Positions 1-5,935 of a DNA stretch of 7,125 nt are shown one piece after another. The stretch comes from Candidatus Omnitrophota bacterium. Its GTDB lineage: Bacteria > Omnitrophota > Gorgyraeia > 2-01-FULL-45-10. The first letter of the stretch is position 1, and each line of letters begins with the position of its first letter. The stretch covers positions 1 to 7,125 of the forward strand of contig JAUYDB010000097.1 of the NCBI GenBank assembly GCA_030691985.1. The letters run 5' to 3'. The translations under genes and the position numbers were made by a program. A model generated the notes under the pieces. That model was not told the DNA's origin. It was given only the letters and a program-made list of their open reading frames with translations, and searched no databases.

Positions 1-669
1 TACCATCTCGGTGTTATATTCACCTATATCTGGATCATCGGCATAACTAATTCTTTCAATCTTTTAGATAATATGAACGGCTTGTCGGCGGGGATAGCTT
101 CTATAGCTGCGGCGTTCTTCGGGATCATAGCTTACATGAACGGCCAACCTATGGTGTGCGCCTTATCTTTTGCCGTCGCGGGGAGCACCCTCGGATTTTT
201 AAAGCACAACTTCCCTAAAGCTAACATATTTATGGGCGATGCGGGAAGCCTTATTGTAGGGTATCTTTTGTCAACGATATCGATACTGACGAGCTGGAAG
301 ATCGATACATGGACAATATCTCTTGCTGTGCCTTTATTGATACTCGGATATCCGATATTTGACACCACGTTAGTTACTGTCATAAGGCTATTGCAAGGCA
401 GGTCTGTGTTCGACGGCGGAAAAGACCATTCATCTCACAGGCTTGCGCTTTTGGGGCTTAAAAGGTTCAGGGCGGTGCTGGTGATATACGGCCTCTGTCT
501 TTTTTTGGGAACCGCGGCGCTTCTCATGACAAGGATGAGCCATAGTACGGCTATTGTCTTTATGGGTTTTGTCTTTCTCATCATGCTCGGCCTCGGCATC
601 CGTCTCAGTTTTGTCGATACGAAACGTTTCGGCAGGAAAAAAGGTTTTTATGGCACTACGAAAGAATAA
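1..669 (+). CDS. Polyprenyl-phosphate sugar-1-phosphate transferase (MraY/WecA/TagO family), 5' partial
   Basis: An integral inner-membrane enzyme that would move a sugar-1-phosphate (in WecA/TagO, GlcNAc-1-P from the UDP-sugar) onto undecaprenyl phosphate, the first step of a lipid-linked glycan. The reading frame is open from base 1, so the gene starts upstream of the window; 222 residues are visible. The family signature NSFNLLDNMNGLSAG spans bases 49-93, followed by FMGDAGSL (about 229-252) and the cytoplasmic His motif DHSSHRLALLGL (about 424-459). Hydrophobic segments flank these motifs and two more close the C-terminus, as in WecA-like proteins. The missing N-terminal part should carry the DD metal-binding motif. 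One oddity is that the second Asp of the DxxD signature is Asn here (see findings). The 3' end overlaps the next gene by 20 bases. The family assignment is firm. The actual sugar is unknown, and MraY itself is less likely because the HSSHRL form and the context fit WecA/TagO-like enzymes. Confidence 0.93.
   Translation, partial: YHLGVIFTYIWIIGITNSFNLLDNMNGLSAGIASIAAAFFGIIAYMNGQPMVCALSFAVAGSTLGFLKHNFPKANIFMGDAGSLIVGYLLSTISILTSWKIDTWTISLAVPLLILGYPIFDTTLVTVIRLLQGRSVFDGGKDHSSHRLALLGLKRFRAVLVIYGLCLFLGTAALLMTRMSHSTAIVFMGFVFLIMLGLGIRLSFVDTKRFGRKKGFYGTTKE
634..644 (+). promoter_or_regulatory. Ribosome binding site that fixes the start of the O-antigen ligase-like gene
   Basis: AGGA (634-637) and AAGG (641-644) lie inside the end of the preceding gene, the second with five bases before the ATG at 650. 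This favours 650 over the upstream in-frame ATG at 554. That start would add 32 residues and overlap the preceding gene by 116 bases. Confidence 0.6.
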
Positions 670-1930
670 CCTGCGCGCCGTTTTTGGAAAGGCCGCCGAA
701 TGGCCGCTCTATCTTATAATTTTCGCGCTTCCTTTTTCGAAATCGCTTGTCGAGATCATGATTGTTATAGCCATGATAGCGCTTGTGGCAAAGAAGTCCC
801 TGGCGCGCGAAAGGATTTTTGAGAATACACCCGTTAATATTCTGCTATGTCTTTTTGTAGCAGCGGCTCTCCCGTCTTTTTTTAATACGCCCAATTTAGC
901 ATTGAGCGCGAGGGCCCTCTTTTCGAAACTCTTAAAATTCGCGGCCCTTTTTGTGATAGCCGAAGAGGCTATGGATACCAAAGAGAAGATAAATAATTTC
1001 CTGACGATGGCGCTCATTTCATGCGTCTTTATAGTGACGGACGCCTTTATCCAGTATTTTGTAACGCATATAGATATCCTGCATTTTCCGGGCTATCCCT
1101 CGTTTCAGTTCAGCCATCCCGCGCTGATAACGCCGCGCGTCTGGTCCGCGCCGTATCCCGACGGTTTTAAGGGGTTTCCGACAGCGTCTTTTCCGTATCC
1201 GAACGACTTTGCCGCCTGGATTATCGTCTTTATATTTCCGGTCGCCGCGATCCTCTTTTTTAAAAAAGAGGACTGGCCGAAGCGTCTGGGCCTGGGTTTG
1301 TTATGCGCGAGCCTCTTCTATTTTCTTATATTGACCAAAACAAGGGGCGCATGGCTCGGATTTGTTATAGCGCTTTTTTTTCTATTCTTCCTCAGGACGG
1401 TCAACCTCAAAAAGTTTGTATTGATTGTTTTGGCGTTGGCATTATTGATGCCGTTCGTCTTCAAGAAATCCACCATTCCATATATCTCTGCCGGCGCGGG
1501 CATATCGGAAAGAAATATAATGTGGGCGAACGGCCGGGCTATATTAAAACAGCATCCGGTAATAGGGAATGGCCTGAATACTTTTTTCACCGAATATAAA
1601 AAAGTGCGTACCGATGAATACAAAAACAAGAGAGGCAGCTATGCCCACAACTGCTATCTTCAGATGGCCGCCGAGACCGGCCTTTTGGGGCTGGCGACTT
1701 TTCTTTTATTTTTGTCCGCGCTCATCGTCAAAGCAGCCGGATCGCTTAAGTCTATAAAAGAGCCATTCTATAACTTATTGATCCTGGGTTTAACTCTCGG
1801 GCTTATAGCCTTTCTCGTTCACAGCGCCGTTGATACAAATCTTTATTCGCTCAATCTCGCCGCGCTTTTCTGGTTGTCGGCGGGTTTTCTCATGGCTGTT
1901 GTCAAAAGGGCTGAATCCGACCTGTTATGA
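650..1930 (+). CDS. O-antigen ligase/polymerase family membrane protein (Wzy_C / WaaL-like)
   Basis: A 426-residue polytopic inner-membrane protein. Family members either join undecaprenyl-linked glycan to an acceptor (WaaL) or polymerise repeat units (Wzy), acting on the periplasmic face. The sequence alternates many hydrophobic helices with short loops. Typical landmarks are PYPNDFAAW before a membrane helix, LTKTRGAWLG with Arg232, and a large periplasmic loop at about residues 285-335. That loop holds the ERNIMWANG and HPVIGNGLNTF patterns and ends in YAHNCYLQMAAETGLLG with His333. Conserved Arg and His residues in these places are known to matter in WaaL. The start at 650 is chosen for its Shine-Dalgarno sequence and minimal overlap. 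The stop overlaps the next start as ATGA, so translation is probably coupled. Ligase and polymerase cannot be told apart by sequence alone; a Wzy role or a protein O-glycosylation ligase are alternatives. Confidence 0.9.
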   Translation: MALRKNNLRAVFGKAAEWPLYLIIFALPFSKSLVEIMIVIAMIALVAKKSLARERIFENTPVNILLCLFVAAALPSFFNTPNLALSARALFSKLLKFAALFVIAEEAMDTKEKINNFLTMALISCVFIVTDAFIQYFVTHIDILHFPGYPSFQFSHPALITPRVWSAPYPDGFKGFPTASFPYPNDFAAWIIVFIFPVAAILFFKKEDWPKRLGLGLLCASLFYFLILTKTRGAWLGFVIALFFLFFLRTVNLKKFVLIVLALALLMPFVFKKSTIPYISAGAGISERNIMWANGRAILKQHPVIGNGLNTFFTEYKKVRTDEYKNKRGSYAHNCYLQMAAETGLLGLATFLLFLSALIVKAAGSLKSIKEPFYNLLILGLTLGLIAFLVHSAVDTNLYSLNLAALFWLSAGFLMAVVKRAESDLL

Positions 1931-3030
1931 AAAAAATATTGATCGTGAATCCTTTCGGCATAGGAGACGTTATATTCTCGACGCCGCTTGTCGATATCCT
2001 GAAAAAGAATTTTCCGGACAGTTACATCGGCTATCTCTGTAACCGCCGGGTATCGGAGCTTATAGCGACGAATCCCTGCCTCGATAAGATATTTGTTTAT
2101 GAAAAAGACGATTACAGGGACGCATGGCGTCTGTCCAAGATAGAATTCGCTAAGAAGATATTGGCTCTATTAAAGTCTATTAAGAAGGAAAGGTTCGATG
2201 TATCGATAGATCTCACGCTAAACTATCAGTACAGCATGTTTTTGAAACTCTTGGGTGTGAGGAGAAGGCTCGGGTTCAACTACAGGAATAGGGGTAAGTT
2301 TCTTACGGATAGGATCGACATGGAAGGCTTTGACGATAAACACGTCATAGAGTACTATCTCGATGTTTTAAAGCTTCTTGATATAGATACAGATAAATAT
2401 GAGATCGAACCCAGGATATACGCATCGCCAATAGGCTTAAAATTCGCGGATAGGGTGTTGAAAGAAAACGGGATGCGCGAAAGCGATCAGCTCATCGGGA
2501 TGCTGCCCGGCTGCGGCGAAAGTTGGGGTGAAGACGCGGGATACAGAAGATGGCCCGGAAGGAACTTTGCCGTTTTAGCCGACATGCTGGTCGAAAATTA
2601 CGGCGCCAGAATTATCCTGTTGGGCAACCAAAAGGAGACAGGCCTTTGCGGGGCAGTGGCGGCGGCCATGAAAAATCACATCCTCAATTACTGCGGGAAG
2701 ACGACCATAGACCAATTCCTGGGTATATTAAAAAGATGCAGTGTTGTTATTACGAATGACGGCGGCCCTCTGCACATGGCGGTGGGGCTCGGGGTGAAGA
2801 CGATCTCCATATTCGGCCCTGTGGACGAGAACGTGTACGGCCCGTATGGGAATAAACATAACCATATAGCGCTGTCTAAAAAAGGCCTGCCATGTAGGCC
2901 GTGTTACAGGAGATTCAAGTATGCGAAGTGCGAAAAGAGGGTTTGCCTTGATCTGGTTACCGCAGAGGAGGTTTTTCGCGCCGCTCAAGGATTGTTGAGT
3001 CGGGAAAACGGGAAGATTGAAACAAAATGA
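1927..3030 (+). CDS. Glycosyltransferase family 9 (ADP-heptose:LPS heptosyltransferase-like)
   Basis: A 367-residue soluble or membrane-peripheral GT-B enzyme expected to transfer heptose, or a related sugar, from a nucleotide donor to a growing LPS-core-like acceptor in the cytoplasm. The N-terminus KKILIVNPFGIGDVIFSTPL is classic for the family; Asp14 sits at the position of the WaaC catalytic Asp. The C-terminal donor-binding half shows LPGCGES, RWPGRNFAVLADML, and then TNDGGPLHMAVGLG (Asp278, His283) followed by FGPVDENVYGPYG. Near the end are four cysteines (Cys323, Cys326, Cys335, Cys340) in the pattern CxxC-x8-C-x4-C, a cluster seen in many GT9 proteins. The length is normal for WaaF-like members. 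It starts by ATGA overlap with the preceding gene and ends by ATGA overlap with the next. The family is certain; the donor sugar is inferred only from the family. Confidence 0.94.
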   Translation: MKKILIVNPFGIGDVIFSTPLVDILKKNFPDSYIGYLCNRRVSELIATNPCLDKIFVYEKDDYRDAWRLSKIEFAKKILALLKSIKKERFDVSIDLTLNYQYSMFLKLLGVRRRLGFNYRNRGKFLTDRIDMEGFDDKHVIEYYLDVLKLLDIDTDKYEIEPRIYASPIGLKFADRVLKENGMRESDQLIGMLPGCGESWGEDAGYRRWPGRNFAVLADMLVENYGARIILLGNQKETGLCGAVAAAMKNHILNYCGKTTIDQFLGILKRCSVVITNDGGPLHMAVGLGVKTISIFGPVDENVYGPYGNKHNHIALSKKGLPCRPCYRRFKYAKCEKRVCLDLVTAEEVFRAAQGLLSRENGKIETK

Positions 3031-4382
3031 AGATCGCTTTGATATTTCCGGGCGTAGGCGAGAGGGGTTTTAACACACATCCGAAAGCGCCCGAGTATAA
3101 CTGGATAAATCACGGCCTGTGCTCTTTGAGCGCCTGCGCCAAAAAAGAGGGCCACCTCGTGCGATTGATAGACCTGCGCGAGCTATCGGGGTGGGATGCC
3201 TTTAAGCGGGAGATAGAGGCAATCCGGCCGCAGGCGGTCGGCATAACCATGATGAGCGTCGATTTTGAATGCGCCATAGAGGGCGCAAGGATAGTCAAGT
3301 CATGCGATGAGAATATAAAAGTTATTATCGGCGGCCCTCATCCCAGCATCGCGCCGGATGAAGTAGCGGCATATCCCCAAGTAGATTATGTGGTGGTAGG
3401 TGAAGGGGAGGCCATTTTTCTGAAACTACTCGATGAGATAGAAAAAGGCTGCGCGAGGGATAAGATCGTAACAGGGAGCCATCCCGACCTCGACGCGCTG
3501 CCGTTCATCGATAGAGAGTTGTTCGGATGTAAGGAATCGGCCATCGATACTTTTCTTAACAGGCCATTTGTGACCATAGTGGCGGGTAGGGGCTGTATCT
3601 ACAACTGCAGTTTCTGTCAGCCGGCTGAGCGGAAGATTTTCGGCTCAAGGGTGAGGCGTAGAAGCGTGGCGAACGTGATCGGGGAGTTGAACGATCTGCG
3701 GGATAGGCTGGATTTTCAAAGTTTCATGTTTCACGATGATTGTCTAACAGAGGACGCGGCATGGGTCAGAGAGTTTTGCGCCTCTTACAAAAAAGGCGGA
3801 TTTAAAAAACCGTTCATATGCCAGAGCAGGGCCGATATAATCTGCAAGAATGAAGATTTAGTGCGGCTCATGAAACGCGCCGGCCTTGCCATGTTTTTAA
3901 TAGGGTTTGAGAGCGGTAATCAGCGCATGCTGAACCTGTTACGGAAGGGCGCGACTGTTGAGGCGAATCTAAGGGCAGCCAGGATATGCAAAAAATACGG
4001 CATAAGGATATGGGCCAATTACATGCTCGGCATGCCGACGGAAACCAGGGAAGAGGTCATGGATACTGTGGCGATGATACACGCGATGAAGCCTTATCGG
4101 CTGAGCCCTGCTTTCTTTACCCCTCATCCGGGCTCGGACCTTTACGATTATTGCGTGAAGAACGGCCTTTTGCTTATCAAGTCATACCGTGATTATGCGC
4201 GATCATGCGATAGCCCGAAGGTAAAAGGCGTGGATTATGATTTTGTGCGGAAAGCTTTCGAAAACTCAAAAAAAAGGTTTTTGTCAGTCAGATTATACAG
4301 GAAGTTTGATTTTATAAAGGAACGCAGGGCAAGGCCCGCATTGAGAAAGTTTATTAAATTTTTGTATGGAATTTCAAAGTAA
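3027..4382 (+). CDS. B12-binding-domain radical SAM protein
   Basis: A 451-residue iron-sulfur enzyme of the cobalamin-dependent radical SAM class, which cleaves S-adenosylmethionine to start radical chemistry such as methylation or ring rearrangement. Residues 1 to about 140 form a Rossmann-like B12-binding region with VGITMMSVDFECAI, VIIGGPHPSIAPDEV and VDYVVVGEGEAIF. There is no DxHxxG motif, which is usual for these base-off cobalamin domains. The radical SAM core begins at about residue 185 with GRGCIYNCSFCQ; Cys190, Cys194 and Cys197 give the CxxxCxxC that holds the 4Fe-4S cluster. Downstream FMFHDDCLTED, FLIGFESGNQRML and NYMLGMPTETREEV are standard core strands. A GGGAAG at 3010-3015 may help initiation besides the ATGA overlap. 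Relatives occur in lipid, hopanoid, antibiotic and cell-envelope pathways. Here an envelope-glycan or lipid modification is likely by context, but the substrate is unknown. Confidence 0.92.
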   Translation: MKIALIFPGVGERGFNTHPKAPEYNWINHGLCSLSACAKKEGHLVRLIDLRELSGWDAFKREIEAIRPQAVGITMMSVDFECAIEGARIVKSCDENIKVIIGGPHPSIAPDEVAAYPQVDYVVVGEGEAIFLKLLDEIEKGCARDKIVTGSHPDLDALPFIDRELFGCKESAIDTFLNRPFVTIVAGRGCIYNCSFCQPAERKIFGSRVRRRSVANVIGELNDLRDRLDFQSFMFHDDCLTEDAAWVREFCASYKKGGFKKPFICQSRADIICKNEDLVRLMKRAGLAMFLIGFESGNQRMLNLLRKGATVEANLRAARICKKYGIRIWANYMLGMPTETREEVMDTVAMIHAMKPYRLSPAFFTPHPGSDLYDYCVKNGLLLIKSYRDYARSCDSPKVKGVDYDFVRKAFENSKKRFLSVRLYRKFDFIKERRARPALRKFIKFLYGISK

Positions 4383-4383
4383 C

Positions 4384-4425
4384 AATTCCCTCTCCCCTTT
4401 TGGGGAGAGGGTTAGGGTGAGGGGG
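4384..4425 (+). repeat. Palindromic repeat, half-unit (REP-like), right behind the radical SAM gene
   Basis: A perfect 10-bp stem (4388-4397 with 4402-4411) around a TTTT loop, followed by TTAGGGTGAGGGGG. It matches the second half of the larger units at 5734-5856 and 7005-7125 but lacks their first hairpin. It begins one base after the TAA stop. There is no T-run after the stem, so it is not a standard intrinsic terminator, though it could protect the mRNA 3' end. The rest of the gap to the next gene (4426-4466) shows nothing recognisable. Confidence 0.85.
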
Positions 4426-4466
4426 CAAAAGAGGCCACTTATTTATTATCCCGGATTTAAAAATCT

Positions 4467-5621
4467 ATGCGATGCGACATCATAATACCTATTTGGAATC
4501 AGCTTGAATTCACCAGGGACTGCATTAAGCACCTGATCTGCAGCACCCGCTTTCCATTTCGCCTCATACTTATCGACAACGGGAGCGGTGAGGAGACCAG
4601 GCGCTATCTGGAAGGCCTGATAGATGATATATCGCTTGATTGCCAATTGATACGAAACGAAAAAAATCTCGGATTTATTAAGGCGGTGAATCAGGGATTA
4701 AAGGCATCGAGCGCCCCTTATATCTGCATAATGAATAACGATACTATTCCCGCGCCCGGCTGGCTTGAGAGGATGGTTGAGTTTGCCGAAACCCGCAAAG
4801 ACATAGGGCTTGTAAATCCTCAGTGCGGAGGCCATGGCAATATCCCTCTGGATGTCTACGCCAGGACCCTCGAGAAGCGAAGGGGAAGGTACATGGAGAT
4901 GAACCAGTGCCAGGGATTTTGCATGCTTCTGAAGAAAGAGGTTGTTGACAAAATCGGATTGCTTGACGAATCCTTCGGCATAGGCGGCTATGACGATACC
5001 GACTATTCGATGAGGGCGCATCTTGCCGGCTACAGGTGCGTCGCGATACAGGACTCTTATGTATACCACCGGCTGCACAGCTCGTTTAATGAATCCGGCG
5101 ACAGGGAAGAGTGGGTAAAGAGAAATCAGAAGATCTATTATGATAAGTGGGGAAGGCACTTGCGCGTCGGCCTTGCCGTCTCCATGTCTAAATTAGATAA
5201 AGAGGCGCTGAGGCGTGTGGTACAATTTACATACGGCATGGCGAGGCAGTGGTCATGGGCGCATATATGGATAAACTCCGGGAATGATAGGGCTTCGATA
5301 ATGAATGTTATAGACGAAATTCTTGTCGAAGAGAGACTCCCCGCCCATCAAAATATCCGGATGAATTTTTTCCGCATGCCGGGATGGCTGTTCGCGGTAA
5401 CAGTCGCCGGTAAGATGCTGGAGCGCATGCGAAAGAGAATGCGTGATAAAAAATTCGACGCGGTGATCGCCTTCGGCGGTATGGCGAGCTCCATATCTTC
5501 AACAGCCGCGATCATGAAGGCCATGATTTTCAGAGTGGATTTAGCCGAAGATATTCCGGACTGGGAGAAGAAAGGGAAAGACATAGCTTTATTGATTAAG
5601 GCAAAGAGAGTAGCGGTTTAG
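4467..5621 (+). CDS. Family 2 glycosyltransferase with C-terminal extension (first of two paralogues)
   Basis: A 384-residue cytoplasmic GT-A glycosyltransferase, related to the rhamnosyltransferase-like GT2 group, expected to add one sugar to a lipid-linked glycan. The N-terminal domain opens with CDIIIPIWNQLEFTRDCI, then LILIDNGSG, KNLGFIKAVNQG and IMNNDTIP (Asn90, Asn91, Asp92), the DXD-like metal/donor site. The acceptor side has GFCMLLKKEVVDKIGLLDESF and GGYDDTDYSMRAHLAGY (Asp176, Asp177, Asp179), the place of the usual ED.D catalytic base. KWGR at about 227 closes this domain. About 150 residues follow that I cannot assign, ending in a strand-like KFDAVIAFGGM. No membrane helix is clear. 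ATG 4467 is the first start after an in-frame stop at 4458. No good Shine-Dalgarno is visible, so it may be read from the upstream operon transcript. Donor and acceptor are unknown. Confidence 0.92.
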   Translation: MRCDIIIPIWNQLEFTRDCIKHLICSTRFPFRLILIDNGSGEETRRYLEGLIDDISLDCQLIRNEKNLGFIKAVNQGLKASSAPYICIMNNDTIPAPGWLERMVEFAETRKDIGLVNPQCGGHGNIPLDVYARTLEKRRGRYMEMNQCQGFCMLLKKEVVDKIGLLDESFGIGGYDDTDYSMRAHLAGYRCVAIQDSYVYHRLHSSFNESGDREEWVKRNQKIYYDKWGRHLRVGLAVSMSKLDKEALRRVVQFTYGMARQWSWAHIWINSGNDRASIMNVIDEILVEERLPAHQNIRMNFFRMPGWLFAVTVAGKMLERMRKRMRDKKFDAVIAFGGMASSISSTAAIMKAMIFRVDLAEDIPDWEKKGKDIALLIKAKRVAV

Positions 5622-5641
5622 CCAGAATAACAAATAGAAAT

Positions 5642-5733
5642 CATAGTAACCAGAAACCAGATTGACTTTTATGATCGATTCTGGTACCTGGTTTCTGGTT
5701 ACTCTGAAAATGCTCTGGTTTCTGGTTACTATG
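5642..5733 (+). repeat. Inverted and direct copies of a CTGGTTTCTGGTTACT 16-mer
   Basis: The 16-mer occurs as a direct copy at 5688-5703 and again at 5715-5730, and in inverse at 5645-5660. The outer pair extends to a perfect 19-bp inverted repeat (5642-5660 with 5715-5733). The inner pair could form a 16-bp stem with a 27-base loop; only one of the two right arms can pair with the left at a time. The block starts 20 bases after the stop of the first GT2 gene. There is no T-run, so it is not a typical terminator. Confidence 0.9.
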
Positions 5734-5856
5734 CATAGCTGTCCAAATTGGCGCAATTTCCCCCTCACCTTAATCCTCTCCCCCTAAAGGGGGAGAGGAA
5801 ATTATGAGGAAATCCCCTCTCCCCCGAAGGGGGAGAGGGCAAGGGTGAGGGGTAGG
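5734..5856 (+). repeat. Double-hairpin palindromic repeat unit, copy 1 (REP/BIME-like)
   Basis: A 123-base unit matching 7005-7125 almost throughout. It opens with CATAGCTGTCC and the small palindrome AAATTGGCGCAATTT (5745-5759). Hairpin 1 has an 11-bp stem (5774-5784 with 5789-5799, loop TAAA). Hairpin 2 has an 11-bp stem (5815-5825 with 5829-5839, loop GAA). An outer 9-bp stem (5761-5769 CCCCTCACC with 5844-5852) would close both into a three-way junction. GC-rich CCCTCACC...CCTCTCCC palindromes of this kind are dispersed in many bacterial genomes; no transposase is near. Confidence 0.92.
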
Positions 5857-5935
5857 CAAAAATCGAATCTCAAAATACGATTTCCGTCGGGAATTGTGGT
5901 CTAATCTGGACACAAGTGGTTACTATGGTAAAAAA

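Larger units (their letters stand above)
5642..5927. repeat. Composite inverted-repeat-bounded block (possible MITE-like element)
   Basis: The block starts with CATAGTAACCA (5642-5652) and ends with its exact inverse (5917-5927). It fills nearly the whole 314-base gap between the two GT2 genes, from 20 bases after one stop to 8 bases before the next start. Inside are the 16-mer repeats, the double-hairpin unit and a tail at 5857-5916. The tail's TGGACA...GAATTG (inverse TGTCCAGATT...CAATTCCC) resembles the TGTCCAAATT...CAATTTCCC at the head of the double-hairpin unit. A short inverted repeat AAATCG/CGATTT (5860-5865, 5878-5883) also lies in the tail. No coding potential or target-site duplication is clear. 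That it is one mobile unit is inference; stacked independent repeats would look similar. Confidence 0.4.

Noticed and set aside
554..649. Longer N-terminal start for the O-antigen ligase-like gene at the ATG at 554
   Set aside because: The added residues are a frame-shifted reading of the upstream transferase gene, and a good ribosome site sits just before the ATG at 650.
4388..4411. Rho-independent terminator after the radical SAM gene
   Set aside because: The stem is strong but is followed by TTAGGGTGAGGG and not a T-run, and the same hairpins recur as a dispersed repeat family.
4426..4466. Promoter before the first GT2 gene (TATTAT at 4444-4449)
   Set aside because: No matching -35 hexamer lies at the right distance; the A/T-rich stretch alone is not enough.
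4698..5159. 153-residue open frame on the minus strand
   Set aside because: It lies wholly inside the well-supported GT2 gene, has no recognisable motifs and no ribosome site that I can see; it is a shadow frame.
5894..5935. TTG start extending the second GT2 by 14 residues
   Set aside because: The extension is encoded by repeat sequence, and the paralogue's protein begins just before CDIIIP, matching the ATG at 5936.
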